DNA of 64,000 nt from Torreya grandis. Taxonomy: Eukaryota > Streptophyta > Pinopsida > Cupressales > Taxaceae. Where the stretch lies: assembly GCA_037957365.1 (NCBI GenBank), contig JARHVA010002128.1, positions 1,400,001 to 1,464,000 of the forward strand, written 5' to 3'. Each line of letters starts with the position of its first letter. The first letter of the stretch is position 1. The position numbers were made by a program, and so were the translations under genes. Below are positions 1 to 12,480 of this stretch, piece after piece. Below the pieces are notes generated by a model, which worked only from the letters and a program-made list of their open reading frames with translations, had not been told where the DNA came from and searched no databases.

Positions 1-240
1 CCTAATCACTATCATCTCCATACAGTAGCTTAATGTGCTCCTCTTGCTCTATGTGATAAATTGGATCACCCCAGAGCAACATTTATGTGAACTTATGAAC
101 ATCCTTAGGCAAGATCATCATATTTATAGTTGACAGTAGGAAGGTGTTCATAACATGATCCCATCTCTCAATGAGTGATATGATCATAGAGGTATCTTGA
201 GGCACATGCTAATAGTGCCTCATTTCCCCCAACCCCACCT
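1..240 (-). pseudogene. Fragment of antisense ORF of element A
   Basis: Read on the minus strand, this piece matches the beginning of the antisense ORF region of element C (about 53990-54240 on the plus strand). It includes the stretch around 215-195 that corresponds to the C segment at about 54000-54040. Antisense ORFs between integrase and the 3' LTR are known in plant Ty3/gypsy elements of the Tat group, some with a plant mobile domain. Too little is inside the window to recognise a domain here, so the call rests on the alignment to C. Confidence 0.4.
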
Positions 241-539
241 CCTCCATGTGGGCCCAATCGATTGACCCCTAATGAATATCTATGAATATGATAAGCAATC
301 AATTGTGTATCTATATCTACTCCCTATCATTTAATAATTCAAAAACATAGTTTAGTCACCTACACCATTATCACCTACCCTACCTTACCTGTTAAACAAC
401 TAACCTATTTCTCTAACCCATCCTACCCATCTACCTAATACCCATCAAATTTTTCCTCTAAGCCTATAATGCCAACCTATAGCTAGAAAAAAAAATTAAA
501 TTTACCTTAACATTTTAAACACTTGTCAAAAACCTTATT

Positions 540-660
540 TTTCCTAGTCAACCATCGATAATCATAATGATCATTGATGGTCAGGCATTTATTTTTATAA
601 GGATGTCAACCATCGATGGTTGATCTTGACCATCGATAGTCACTATGCGTTCTCTACGAG
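540..660. repeat. Cluster of ACCATCGATGGT palindromes (3' non-coding region of A)
   Basis: Copies or near copies of the 12-bp palindrome ACCATCGATGGT occur at 551-560, 571-581 (ATTGATGGTC), 609-620 and 629-640, spaced about 20-25 bp. The same motif recurs at 1160-1225, 2150-2195 and 2665-2785, and in element C at the matching places. The ATCGAT core keeps a CpG in several copies, although CpG is rare in the window. Confidence 0.8.
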
Positions 661-1149
661 TGGAACACCCAAACCCTACCCTACCATAAAACCATCTAAA
701 ATGCAAAAAAACTTCTTACCTTTCTACCCTAATGTGACTACCCACCCCAATTCACCTACCCACCTAATCAATTTCACCTTTCACCCACATAGTTGACCAA
801 AAACCCCAAACAAAAACCCTACCTAGGGTATAGTAGTTCAAACCACAATAATTAAAAATTCAAGATAACCTATCAATTTTAATGGAATCCCCTACCTCAT
901 GGCCACCACTATTGAGTTATTCATATACCTACTCATCCTCATCCACACCTACTTGTTCCTTGCACCTTAACTAGTCCCCTAAGTCCTCTCTCCATCTTAG
1001 CTAGTAGTTAACCTCCACCTTAATAGTCACTGTCAACAAGATTTTTACCCAAAACCTCAAGAATCAAAGCTCTATGTTAATAATAACAAAAGTAGTAATG
1101 AGTTAAAAGTACTATTATTTTCACTTTTTTCCCTATAGACTTTTAGGGT

Positions 1150-1225
1150 TTCCACCCTGACTGTCGATGGTTAGGGTGACCATCCATGGTCATTCTTCGA
1201 GACCCTGATCGTCAATGGTTAGAGA
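1150..1225. repeat. Second palindrome cluster in A
   Basis: There are three degenerate copies (CTGTCGATGGTTA, ACCATCCATGGTCA, GATCGTCAATGGTTA) spaced about 20-25 bp. They correspond to 52978-53042 in element C, in reverse orientation. The cluster lies in the non-coding stretch between the antisense ORF and the LTR. I see no gene in 240-1948. Confidence 0.7.
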
Positions 1226-1948
1226 GCTCACCTTTCTTTCTCTTACATTGTGTAACCATCTTTAAGTAGAATAAAAACAAACTACCCACCCATAGGAGAC
1301 TAGCTTCTCCACCCACCCCAACCACTTCATCATCTCACCATTGGTCCACTTCAACCTAACCAGTGCACATTTTATGATGACTTTTACCTATCCCTTTTGA
1401 TCATAGTGATAAAATTTCCATGTTGGCCCTTTTGAACTTTCACCACCTTGTACTTACCTAACCTACTTCTGTCTTTTCATGAGTACTTCCTACCTTAGAT
1501 ATCCATCACCTTTGACCAATTTGTGTTTTCACTAGGAGTTCTTCCTAATTTGGATACCCAACAAATCATAAATATCATCTAGAAAAACTTGATAGGAATA
1601 ACGCTATCAATTTTTCCTAACTGTGTGTCCTGATTACCCCATTACCAATCCTATAGCTGACCTTTATTGTTACTAACTTTGTTATCCTTTTCAATGCATG
1701 ATCTTGGCTATCACACTCTTTACACTTTTTGTGCTTATTTGTACTTAAGTTTGCAAATGATCACCCACCATCATGATGTTCACATTCATCATCACCTTCA
1801 CCCACCTTATTAAACCCATACCTAATTCTATTTTACCTCATTGATTCCCAATTTGAGGGGAAACACCTCCTCCCATACTCGAGGCAACCAGACCTTTGAC
1901 TAGAAATCAGTTTTTATTTTGCAGCTTGTTGATGCAAAGCCATATCAT

Positions 1949-1962
1949 AAAAAAGGGGACAA
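1949..1962 (+). other. Polypurine tract of element A
   Basis: The tract AAAAAAGGGGACAA directly precedes TGTAGACAC, the canonical arrangement of a polypurine tract at the 5' edge of a 3' LTR. It fixes the LTR start at 1963 and the plus-strand orientation of the element. The matching position in element C is deleted. Confidence 0.8.
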
Positions 1963-3300
1963 TGTAGACACTAAAAATCCACACACCATGATTTTGAATG
2001 TCAAAATTCCCCTAAACCACCTTAGGACCCCCCTCAGGACCAATCTAGCCTTTCAACCATAAATCAAGACTAAATTGTGGTTAGTTTATCCATCTGACTT
2101 AACCTACCCTTTTACCCATATTCACCCCACCTTCTACTAGCAATGGTCATGATGACCATCGACAGTCACCTTGACTATCAATGGTTAAGTTTCACCTTCT
2201 TACCCACCTAACATGCAAACCACCTTACCTTGTTTTTCTAAAACTAGATTGTCTTAATCCATGTGAAATTTGTTGCATGAGCAAGTTATAATTAGAAGGC
2301 CTAGTTAACATCTTGTTACAACTCTCTTGCCTTACTTATAAGAAGAGAGTATCAGGAGTTAAAATCCATCTATAATTTTTATCAAGAGCTTATTTATCTA
2401 AAGTGCCATCACATTAGAGATCTAAATTACAATTGCCACTCTACCAAAGTGCTAAGTACCATTATTCTACCAAAATTATGTTAGACTCCACTAACAAGTC
2501 AACCACCTCAAACACCTGCATGATCAACCATCTATAAGATAAGTATTTATTTTATGATATTCAATTACTTTATTTTCCTTTTGCAATCAACCTAGCACTA
2601 ATCCATCTCTTATAAATCCACCTTATGATCCCATTAATTAGCTATTTACTAAATCAAAACCACACATAGTAACTATCGATGGTTGCCTCAACCATCGGCA
2701 GTTTGTCTAACTATTGATGGTCATCTTGATCATCAAAAGTCACCTTAACCATTGATGGTCAACTCAATTATCTATAGTCACTATGGTATGAAATTCTATC
2801 AAGATATTCCCACCTACCTACCCCCATCCAAATAAAAAAATTTGTCCCTACATATTCATAGACCCCTGCCTAATTTCTTGAAATAAACCCAAGCCATTTA
2901 GCACTACTATTGATTTACTTATCATGGTATTAATCATTTCTAGTCTATCTCTTTAGCAAGGATTTCTTGTGTTTAATTTTAGTACCTTTTAATTATTGAT
3001 GCAAGTACTTTTTATTTAGTTTTAAAAAAATAATTATTTAAAAAATGTGGATTGACAGCCCCTAAGGAAGCTTTTGCTTCCAAGATCTATCTAGCACTAG
3101 GCAATCCAATCAGCTATTTATCTAACCAAAAAAATTACTTTAGTGTTGTCTTATATTTAGGTCATCCTCCTAAGCCAAAAAAGAGTTATTCATAATCTTC
3201 TAATTTAATGCACACACAATCAAAAAAGTTTTTTAACCAAACCCATATTTAGTTTCTTTTTCTTCCCTTTCCAAAATATAAGCTAAAATTAGTTGAAACA
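1963..3300 (+). repeat. 3' LTR of element A
   Basis: The LTR begins TGTAGACAC after the polypurine tract and ends near TTGAAACA, about 1338 bp in all. The right end is set by where similarity to the C LTR (51325-52440, reverse) stops and similarity to the N-type LTR begins. It contains two palindrome clusters (2150-2195 and 2665-2785). Confidence 0.7.
2665..2785. repeat. Palindrome cluster inside the A LTR
   Basis: About six copies of the ACCATCGATGGT motif in both half-site orientations are spaced 20-25 bp, for example AACTATCGATGGTTG, AACCATCGGCAG, CTATTGATGGTCA and AACCATTGATGGTCA. They correspond to 51828-51935 in the C LTR. Confidence 0.8.
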
Positions 3301-4868
3301 TACATCATAAACAAGATAGCCTTCATTTATCCCAATGCCCTCTGAATCATTTCATTGATTGAGAAACACACTAGAGGAGAAGATTGTGTTGAAGGTGATG
3401 AGTTATGATCCTTCTATGAATAGATATCCTTAGAGACCCTAAAAATCTATTAAATGCTCCAACAATTTTCTCTAACTACCAAATCTCCACCCTAGGACTT
3501 TACACCATCTTCCACTTGACTTGTTAATGAGGACAAAATCTTCATATCTTAAATATAATAAAGTCATGATATGTCTACTTTGAGTGGTGGTAAGTACCTT
3601 CTTTATCGAGGCTATGACTATATTTGAAGATGAGAAACTCTTTCATAATCACATATCAATCTCATTTCAATATCTAAACATAGGTATGTTATAGATGAAA
3701 ACCAATCTCATTTATTAGTTTTCATATAGATGTAATGTCAATGGAAAACTTACATGCCATATAGCTTCCTTTTTGAACTATATGAGATTTGAAAAAACCT
3801 GTTCTACCTCCATGGAGCTCATGGAAGCCAAGGACTCATTGTATAAGACATTTAAAACACAAGAAAATTGAGTCTACATGCTCTTGATCCTCCAACAAAG
3901 GTCTCAACTGAACATCAATGACACCCTTTGAAAATTTGCCCTGATTTGACCTTAGGTCATATTTACTCTCCATTGAATTCCCTTATATTTTGACTTTTAA
4001 TTTTATCCACTAATCTTAATCTAGGATCCTTGATCATGACATTTATCATCTCTACATTCTTTCATGGGATCTTATTGTTAGTCTATCTGCTTCCACACTT
4101 GTGCCACATGGTGGCCTCATATTTTTCCTAAGTTTTTTGTCTTATTAACCTTATGTGCACCATCAATTTACTTGGAGTGATTAAATGCATGTTATCAATC
4201 TCCTACTTGATCGAACATGCATCATTGATATACTTGGTCACTTTGATCATGACACTTATCGACCCTTCACTTAATCTCAGGATCCTCTAACTTTTTAACT
4301 TGTCACTCAATGTTGATCTACTTTTTCATGATAGATCACACACCATTAATCTATTTGAGCCCACTCACCTTGTTAGTTGATGTGTGCCATTAGATATTCA
4401 TTCAAGTACCCAAGATCTTGAAACTTGTTAACTACATGTTCATCTTTAGAACATTTAAATTCAAATGGTTATTTCATGAGTCTTAAACTTGACATCCCCA
4501 AGAATGTTTCATTCTACTTGTTCAAATTTGAATGCTTGTAACTTGAGATAGACAACTCATCAAGTCACAAAATTTGTAGATAATGTTCAAAGCATGAATA
4601 ACATTATGTCCATGTAATTATTTGGATCTAAGAGGCCTCCTAAGTAAATTTATGAAATGTTCAACCAAACTAACTGTCCATTTATGCATGACATTTGATT
4701 ATGGTTTGGTCCATTTATACTTAAGCTTGAACTTTCAAAGCTCAAAATGAGTTTTTGAGACCTATGAAACCTACTTTATGAATATGAAGGCCATAATCAC
4801 CATCAAGAACTCTAATCATCCTATTTATCCAAGAAAAATCTTGGTATGTGGTCAAAAATTGGCCAATA
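3301..4868. repeat. D: truncated LTR of the N family
   Basis: This aligns collinearly with the last 1.5 kb of the N LTRs (about 27390-28960 and 32760-34340). Shared landmarks are the CATTGATTGAGA segment at 3353, the CACTTGACTTGTTAATGAG segment near 3514 and AATCCAAGAAAAATCTTGG near 4827. The first 0.8 kb of the LTR is missing because element A is inserted at 3300. The right end meets protease-like sequence of element H at about 4868. Whether D is a solo LTR or part of a full element cannot be seen, because the left part lies beyond A. Confidence 0.7.
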
Positions 4869-5023
4869 GGTTCCATGATGTATGAATTTGACACATCGAT
4901 GTAATGTATATAGGGTGACCTCTATTGTATGGATCTAAGGTCTACCCAAGAGTAATAATGTAACTATTAAGACATTACATGATATTTATTTGGAACCATT
5001 TTTGGTCCCAAGCCACATCTAAT
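4869..5023 (-). mobile_element. Element H, left piece (protease remnant)
   Basis: Read on the minus strand, this short piece matches the protease-coding part of K1 at about 17665-17830. Shared words include TCAATGTAATG/ATCGATGTAATG, GGTCTACCCAA and GGAACCATTTTT. It stops at CTAAT (5019-5023), one copy of the target duplication made by K1. The protease sequence resumes at 19725 after K1, so the two pieces were once continuous. Confidence 0.72.
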
Positions 5024-6344
5024 AATTTAACCCTTAATTGAAAATGGTGTGTGGGGTATTTAAAATTAATAAGATAGAGTAGTCTATGGCATAAAGGTGT
5101 TAAACTCTCTATATAGCAAGCCAATTAATATAAAATTGATATAAATAATATTTTGGATTTATACAATTGAGATTTTTAAAAATAGTAAAGTATAGTTATG
5201 GATAGATATTCTAATGAATTAAAAATAATGATACTTAACCAATTCACTTTGTGAATATAGGTCTGAGTAGGAATAGGCTAGGAGTGGACTGGATGATGAT
5301 TCTAAAAGTAGTCATCAGATTTTGGAAATATCCTTTTATTGGACCTTAGATACTTGCATCGGATATGGATAGTCACATCAACATATGTATCTAATTCTAC
5401 CATAAGTGACTAGATCTATATGCAAATAATTGGAGCCTTATGGGTTTTCTATCACCTTCCTTATGATGTCTTCAAATCATGCACATAGGGTTTTACTCTT
5501 TATAAAATGATCAAACCCTATTTATTTTCCCTTGGAGTGCCTATGGTAAAAATGGTTTAGTATGATCATGGTGTCTAGATAACCCCAAATACCCCTATGT
5601 TAATGGGCACTTCTTACATATCTACTACTCTGAACAGGGCTTCAAATTGAAGTAGCTTTCTATGTGTTGTCTTGTGTGTACACAAGGGTATACTATTTTA
5701 TAAGTAAATACATGTGATGACCTAGTTTTAAACTTAGAAAATATGTCTCATGTGTTTTTATTCAAATGATTTAGACCTGTATAAATATTTCTCCTATGAC
5801 TGGTATAGAAATAGGGATAAATAGGGCAAGTTTTTTCAATTGAATGTTTTATTTAGTGTTTCTTAGTATATTTCTTTGTGAGTTGTATGTGATTTATAGA
5901 TGATAAATTAATGAGGGTTGGTATTATATATACTAATCCTTTTGTAAATATACCACATTAAATAACTTAGGCTAACCTTTTAGATATGTTTCTTTTACAA
6001 ATTTGATGACTTTTGCATACTGGACACTTTGTAGGAAAAGGATAGTTGTGTCAATTCATGTGTCCACCAAGACACAAGTGTCTAGGGAGCTAGAAAATAA
6101 GTAAGGTCCAAAAATCCAATGAAAGATAATAATAATCAGGTTTAAATCTTTTTTCATAGTATAAAAGTATGAGTCATTAGAATAATAATGGTCAAACTAA
6201 GATATACTCAATTCTACACAAAGAGATACTGAAAATGATCCTTTTAGTAGTGGGAATGTCTAAAACTAAAAGGTAAAGCTATGATAGGTATTTTCCAAGT
6301 TTAAAATATTGAGGTACTATATAAATCATATTTTAGTACCTACA
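5024..6344 (-). repeat. 3' LTR of K1
   Basis: This 1321-bp LTR is in minus orientation. Its outer edge reads AATTTAACCC (ancestral TGTTTAACCC in other copies). Its inner edge reads CTACA followed by TTTTCCTCCCTTTAAT (6345-6360), the reverse complement of a polypurine tract. It is similar to 8305-9639, 14707-16031, 18748-19724, 20404-21731, 26281-26541 plus 34343-35477, and 35761-37081. Confidence 0.82.
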
Positions 6345-6360
6345 TTTTCCTCCCTTTAAT
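6345..6360 (-). other. Polypurine tract of K1
   Basis: On the minus strand this reads as a purine run (ATTAAAGGGAGGAAAA) directly before the LTR start TGTAG. It marks the 3' LTR and the orientation of K1. The same arrangement is seen in K2 at 21732-21743 and in P at 14693-14706. Confidence 0.78.
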
Positions 6361-6674
6361 CTAGTAATGAAATTTCTAGTTTAAAGGAAATAAATGTGTA
6401 CTTGGGTGTGTACAACACATTTTGTCTTTGTGTGAGCCCACCTTCAGTGCTTTACTTATGACTGACATGTAATGAAAATCATGTTACATTATATAATCAA
6501 TGTATGAAATATGAAATTAAAATAATTTTAAATGCTTGAAAGTAAAAATAGTAAGGTTATAAATACACATATGTGTTAATGCAACTATCTTTACTTTTTT
6601 TTTTTTTTTAAAAATGAAAGGATGCCTTATTATGAAGCATTGAAACTAAGATTAGGACAATTTTAAACTTCAAA

Positions 6675-6779
<105 letters not shown>

Positions 6780-7289
6780 GACACATTCCCACAATCTTGG
6801 TTTAAAGGTGAGTTTCAACATGGCCATTGAGTTTGTTTCATCTCAATCATGCAACCCAATTATGTGCATAACCTATTGAATGTGAGAAATTTAATCAACT
6901 CACAGTATATATCTAGTGAGGGTAGATGATTTGGCCAAATCCAACCTATAAATTTGGTGAATTTAGATTATTTAATCAAATCTAACTTATAAATTTGGTA
7001 AGATTGAGAGATTTAATCAACTCAACCTTCCAAAGGTGAACTAACTATTATAGTAGATTGGCTCATTAATAGTCCATAACAACCCATCTTGGGTATGATA
7101 ATAGTCCATAATAGTATTTAAAATATGCAAAAAAAATTTTTTTTTTAAATATTTAGGTGCCTCTTGCATGGTATATGCACCTCATATATGTCTCAAGCTA
7201 AAATATGGGTATAATAAGAGTACTAATATATAAAATGTTACCACAAATGTGTATCTAAATCACATAAGTGTGAAATTTTCTGAATTTTA

Positions 7290-7515
7290 AAATTGGTGCA
7301 AGTGTGGAGGACATGTTTTTATAGCATGCCCCACTAAATCTGAAGAATTTGAGAACTAGTATACATGTGGATAACATGCCTCCATTGTAATCTAGATATA
7401 TTGAATACTAAATGAGAGTGGAGTTCATGCCTTTTTGACATACCCCCACTAAAATATGAAATTATGTAAATGTGTAATTGATGTCTTTATGGCATGCCTC
7501 CAATGATATTCCCCC
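7290..7515 (-). repeat. Tandem ~60-bp hairpin repeats in the K1 tail
   Basis: There are three to four degraded units on the minus strand, each with a GGGGGCATG...-type core and a CATGTT/AACATG dyad. They match the better-preserved array in P at 13516-13890 and the one in K2 at 22560-22810. Units are recognisable at about 7300-7335, 7360-7385, 7430-7455 and 7490-7515. The remaining tail (7520-8304) is non-coding and aligns with 22810-23580 of K2. Confidence 0.65.
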
Positions 7516-8304
7516 ATTTGATTTGATGGCAAATAGAAATTGGTAGTTACCTTACCTCAAAAGGATAAGATAACTATCTAAGTTATTATGGATCCTATAA
7601 CATATAGGAGTAACATGTCTAAGTATATATAACATTGAATTATTTAGTATGTGATCACATTAAGTCCTAATATGTATGATATAGATCATGGAAATATGTA
7701 TATAGTAATAATATAATCTCCACAAGAAATCAAGCACACACACACAAGAGCACTCAAAATCAAACCAAAATAAAATGGTTTAAAGAGACCTCATACAAGG
7801 GGCTTGTTGAAATGCCTCACAATCATAGAGAAATGACTCATTAGAATGTCCAAAATGCATAAAATGACATTCAAATGTCCATGAAAAAAAAATGACATAT
7901 TTAAATGTCCAAATAGGCAAACAAAGGCACAAGGGACACAATAAAGGGATCATATTTAAATGTTCAAATAGATAATACAATGCAAGATAATACCAATCAA
8001 GGAACACACTCAAGGAAGTGAATAAATTAAATCATGGACTATGATAAACCAGCATGAACATATAATACTAGTTCCAAAAAACATTAAGTACATAACATAT
8101 CAATTACATTGTGAAATGTATAATCATGGATATAGGTATGTGTAAGTATATAATCTCAAACATGATAATGAAAAGTGACCATAGAATAATATAATTGGGT
8201 GTATCATGATTAAAGAAGTATATTCCCCCAACATATTTACGATGTGAGTAGAGGTAAGTCCCAACATCTATAAATGTATATATCATGTATTTGGGTATGC
8301 CTAT

Positions 8305-9639
8305 TGTAGACACTTTTTGAATTATATAGAACCGTAGTCTTATACACTTGAAAAATACATATCATGTATGTACCTTTAGCTTATATACCTTTCCTTCTTC
8401 CAAAACACTGGTATACACTATATCCCTATGTCTAATTACTTATCTCTTAGTTTGACAAATGTTATTATGATGACCTAGGTCTTATACCTTACCCAGAATG
8501 TTATAAACTTGCTTATCTTTTATCTCTACAAGTTCTAAGCTTGCACCTTTTTTCCAACTACTCAGAGACCTGTGTCCCAATTAGAAACCTACATCAACAT
8601 AATTTTCATATTACAACATAAGTGTCTAGTTCCCTGAAGTCAACTAGTTTATAAATGAAACATATTCCTATGGTTGATGTAAGTGATTTAATGTGAGATA
8701 TTCTCTAAAGGGATTAGCATAAATATAAGTACAAACCTCATTCATTCCTCACCTATCCCAAACTTGGAAACACCTAGAAAATCACAAGGATACTTATCAA
8801 AATCACTCAATTGAGCACTCAAGTGAGAAAAGTTTACATATATTATCCTATTTCCATACCAGTCATAGGGATATCACATCTACATGTTTGAAATACTGAA
8901 AGAGAATTCCATGAGCCACATTTTACAAGTTACAAGATAGGTCATTGTTATACTCATTTATCACACATTGCATTATTCACACACAACCCAACACATAGGG
9001 TAGAACTACATTATTTTTAGGCCCTATTTAAAGTATTAGATATGTAGGTAGTGTTCATTGATAGAGGGGTCTTTGGGGCAGCTCAACAGCATGTGCCCAC
9101 TAACCCATTTTTCTCATATCTAATATGAAGATGAATAATTAGGGTTTTGCTATTTAATGATTGATAGTCCATGACCCAAATCTTAATACACTAAAGTGAA
9201 GGTGACATAGAACCTAAAATCATCTAGGTGATATCATCTAGTTTTACTAGGTTTTTTATACTTGACAGCTATGTCAAGGTTAGATAGTATCATCAACATA
9301 ATTATCCTAGGCCAATGAAAGTTTTTTAACTATAGAGGCACAATTTTTGGAATTAGGAGACTATTTCAGAATCTAAATCTAGGCCACTTTATGCTTGCTT
9401 TAGATCTAGTATGTATTAACATTAGAACTAGTTAAGTATCTTGTTTCATTGTTATTATAATATATATCATAGTTTTACTTTTTATCATTATCATCTCATC
9501 ATAATAAATTTAGTATATGTTATATCTGGGTTTTACAAACAATTGGCCTACTTTAAAGATAGTCTACCATACTTATGCCCTATGTTATATCTACCCCTTT
9601 AACCCTAGATTCCCTTAATCTAGATTTTAAGGTTAAATG
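8305..9639 (+). repeat. 5' LTR of P
   Basis: This 1335-bp LTR begins TGTAGACAC and ends at GGTTAAATG, where the 3' LTR has GGTTGAACA. It is collinear with the 3' LTR: the CACATCATG/CATATCATG segment, the CATGAGCCACATTTT segment at about 8910 and 15315, and CTTTAACCCTAGATTCCC near the end. It is followed by TTTGGTGAACTAGAT, a possible primer-binding site starting TGG. Confidence 0.82.
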
Positions 9640-9665
9640 TTTGGTGAACTAGATTTGTATGAATG
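9640..9665 (+). other. Possible primer-binding site of P
   Basis: Two bases after the LTR end the sequence reads TGGTGAACTAGAT. The same place in K1 and H, read on the minus strand, has TTTAGTGAACCCAAC and TTTGATGAACCCAAC. The consensus therefore looks like TGGTGAACCCAAC, with the TGG expected for pairing to a tRNA CCA end. I cannot name the tRNA. Confidence 0.4.
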
Positions 9666-9839
9666 TAAATTTTTTTGATTCCTAGGGTTTTCATTTAGTT
9701 AGGGTTTTAGATTGTTTTACTTTTTTATTTCGTGCTTAAATTATTTTTCATGTAACCTAGGTATATCCACAGACTGGGAGGTGTGCTTATTTAACACATA
9801 GAGCTTCCACTTATACCCATAACATGTTTAAATCCAATT

Positions 9840-11400
9840 ATGGACCTAATCCTATGGATCATGATGAAACCAATGTTGATAATGAAAAACATATTGATGA
9901 GGATATCATATAAGAATATTTTGGTAATGAAAACTGAGTCTAATAAAATTGATGAATATGAGCAAATAGATCATGAGAAAGTACAAGCAATTGCATTTTT
10001 TCATGAGCATATTCATCAAAACCCTAAAGATCTTGATGTAATCCTAAGAACCATATTACAAAATAAAAAATTAAAAAGCATAGATGAAAAAGTAGGTCCA
10101 TATATTGATCATGTTATTTGAGTTATGGGTCATCCCCATATATTGAAAAACCTCCCCTTGAGCACATTACTACTTCATACTTATAACGGGGACATGGGAT
10201 ATGTATTTCAACCTTTTTTACTAAAACTACTATTACCACATCTTATATGGGAAACCAAAATGGTTCAACCGAATTTCTAGTTTCAATGCCTATATCTACC
10301 CAAACTTATAGGTACACCTCCTTTAGTGACTTCACGAATATCTAACATAAAATACTAAGAGGTGAAAGCTATTTTATAAACTATAAAACTTTTGAAAACT
10401 AAGGTTAAAAATATTAAACAAAATGATATGAAATCTCCTTATTATATTGATTCACAAGATTTGTTGCATAACCCTCTTTCACTAGAGATATCTTTGTACC
10501 TTTTGATAACTAGTTTTTTTACACCTAAGTTCATATTATATGATGGCAATGGTGATCTTGAATAATATCTTCAATCTTTTTATGTGACATGCCTTTATAA
10601 TGCATCCAATGACAAACTTTTAACAAATTATTTCCAAAGATCTTAAAATAATATGCTTGGTGGTTCTATGATTTACCAAATCAATTATAAAATGCCTTCA
10701 AACCCCTTGTAGATCATTTTTTGATACAATTCTTTATTAACATTACTAGAAAGGTTTCTTTATCCAAATTGAAAAAATCAAACAAGGAACCAATGAACCT
10801 ATCAATGAATATGTCTTAAGGTATAAAATAATGTCAGTTAAAATGACCAATCCTATGGCAGATAAAGATCTTCATGATATTTTCAAGCAAAGTTTGTTTT
10901 CTCCTTTACATGATTTCATTGTATTTAAAAAGTTCAAATATTTCAATGGCTTATGCCATATTTTTCATGATCATGAAATGAAACTTATCTTATTGAGTAA
11001 GCATAAATATGTAGCGAATACACTAACTACATATACATCTAATACCAAGTTTTTTATCAAATAAAGTTATAAGGTAAAACCCCTTGAACCTAAATAAAAA
11101 AAACCACCATGGTTAATGTGGTGTCACAACAACCTAATTGGCTTGTCTTATCTAATGCACCATGGAGATAATTTACATGCTTACATGAGTCTCCCACTTT
11201 ATTACTCTTGTGGCTTGTAGAGTGTCATCTTATTTATCATGCTCATCCTATAAAGGTTGATATGAGTATACCTCTACCTAAAAGGTATGATGTGAATGTT
11301 TATTGTGCCTATCACCAAGGACCTAGGCATTATAAACAAATATGTTTCAACTTGAAGCTTAAGATCCAGGACCTTGTTGATGACTAAAATATTACATTTG
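9840..11400 (+). pseudogene. gag: Decayed gag of element P
   Basis: This is a broken capsid-type gag of a Ty3/gypsy element, which packages element RNA in cytoplasmic particles. An open stretch at 9840-10121 is the N-terminal region. The capsid core follows at about 10520-11060 across several frames: LYDGNGD near 10535 with a frameshift, then INEYV at about 10800 and the open stretch 10831-11064 containing NPMADKDLHDIFKQSL. A zinc-knuckle stretch at about 11300-11350 reads CAYHQGPRHYKQIC, keeping C, C and H ligand positions of a C-x2-H-x4-H-x4-C finger with R for the usual G before the second H. Many stops and frameshifts make it non-functional. Confidence 0.75.
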
Positions 11401-11689
11401 ATGATCCTCAAAAGGAATCTAGTTCACAACCTGGTGACCACCACAAACTAAAATATTTTACAATGTTATACAAGACCACTCAAAGAAGGATCTAGAATTG
11501 CAAATGTCTTATAATGTGCATCCTCATCCATCTTATCATGAACACCCATTGGATGGGATTATTGATACCTATACATGGTATATACCTCATATGGTTCAGA
11601 GACCCTCCATTACTTTTGATGAAAGTAATATCAGGGATGATGATTTAGATATTCATTCAGGCATACCTTGATCACCAACCTATAAATAA

Positions 11690-12100
11690 TGTTATGATTG
11701 AGAATGATTCAAATTATAGTATTTGTACCATGACATTACTTACATACTTGGGTTATAAAAATCATGATTGAAATCATTCAAATAGATCGGTTAGATCAAT
11801 TGATGGGACTTCACAATAGTTTTGTGGTGAAGTTAACTTGCCTTTATATGTGGATCATGCACATATGGTTACTAATTTCTCAGTTATATCTTACATAATT
11901 GTCTTTGATATATTATTGGGATGACCTTGGATACATAAAATTCAAAAAATACCTTCTACAATGCATGGGTGTGTTAAATATATTCATGTCAATCAGGTAA
12001 TTACAATTTCCATAATTCCATATGAACATCATTTTGTGCAAGATTAATTTATACCCAAGCAATTAATTATCAAACCTCATAAGATTAGTCTTTCATGAAA
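11690..12100 (+). pseudogene. Decayed retroviral-type aspartic protease of P
   Basis: The Ty3/gypsy protease normally cleaves the Gag polyprotein. The active-site region reads MIENDSN near 11695-11715 where the family has an IDNGS-like motif, so the catalytic aspartate appears lost. The C-terminal hallmark ILLG-PWIH is clear at 11914-11940 with one stop inside, followed by the family continuation IPSTMHGCVKY. The protease follows gag with the usual spacing. What normally follows, reverse transcriptase, is absent. Confidence 0.72.
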
Positions 12101-12480
12101 GGGTAATCAATATTTAATCCCCTTGAATAGGTGGTCATTACTTGATAAACCATTGCATTAGAGATCCACAATGGGTTCCATAGAATCCTCATATACTACA
12201 CCATATTCAAATATTTAGAGTACCTATGCATGTTCCTACTAATTTTGTTCTGATAAACCATAAAACAATTAAGGATGGGTTTTATGAACCCATACTCCTA
12301 TTATTTTTTTCCACAACCAAAAATTCTTATTCTACATATGTAGAGCATCATATATACTATAGTGACATATATTGCACATATACATGTTCCTTGGTATCAC
12401 CACTAGTTTATTGCACAAGGTTCATAGTGGGGATATATCTATGATAATCCTTCAGATGTGATCATAGGATAGTATTTTTA
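12101..12480 (+). pseudogene. Coding-like remnant after the P protease
   Basis: This continues the protease reading with an open stretch at 12226-12444 that includes NFVLINHKTIKDGFYEP and HHIYYSDI. I do not recognise a domain. It resembles the C-terminal extension that follows the protease in some plant Gag-Pro polyproteins. It ends where the T- and A-rich tail starts (about 12480). No reverse transcriptase signature is present. Confidence 0.4.

Larger units (their letters stand above)
1..3300 (+). mobile_element. Element A: 3' portion of a Ty3/gypsy-type LTR retrotransposon
   Basis: This is the 3' end of an element on the plus strand whose body lies to the left of the window. It holds the start of an antisense ORF (1-240), about 1.7 kb of 3' non-coding sequence, a polypurine tract (1949-1962) and a 3' LTR (1963-3300). 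The whole stretch aligns in reverse orientation with element C from about 54240 down to 51325, so A and C are one family in opposite orientations. For example, 1-70 pairs with 54150-54240, and 2285-2350 pairs with 52255-52330. The right edge at 3300 falls in the middle of an LTR related to that of element N, which implies insertion of A into that LTR. Confidence 0.72.
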
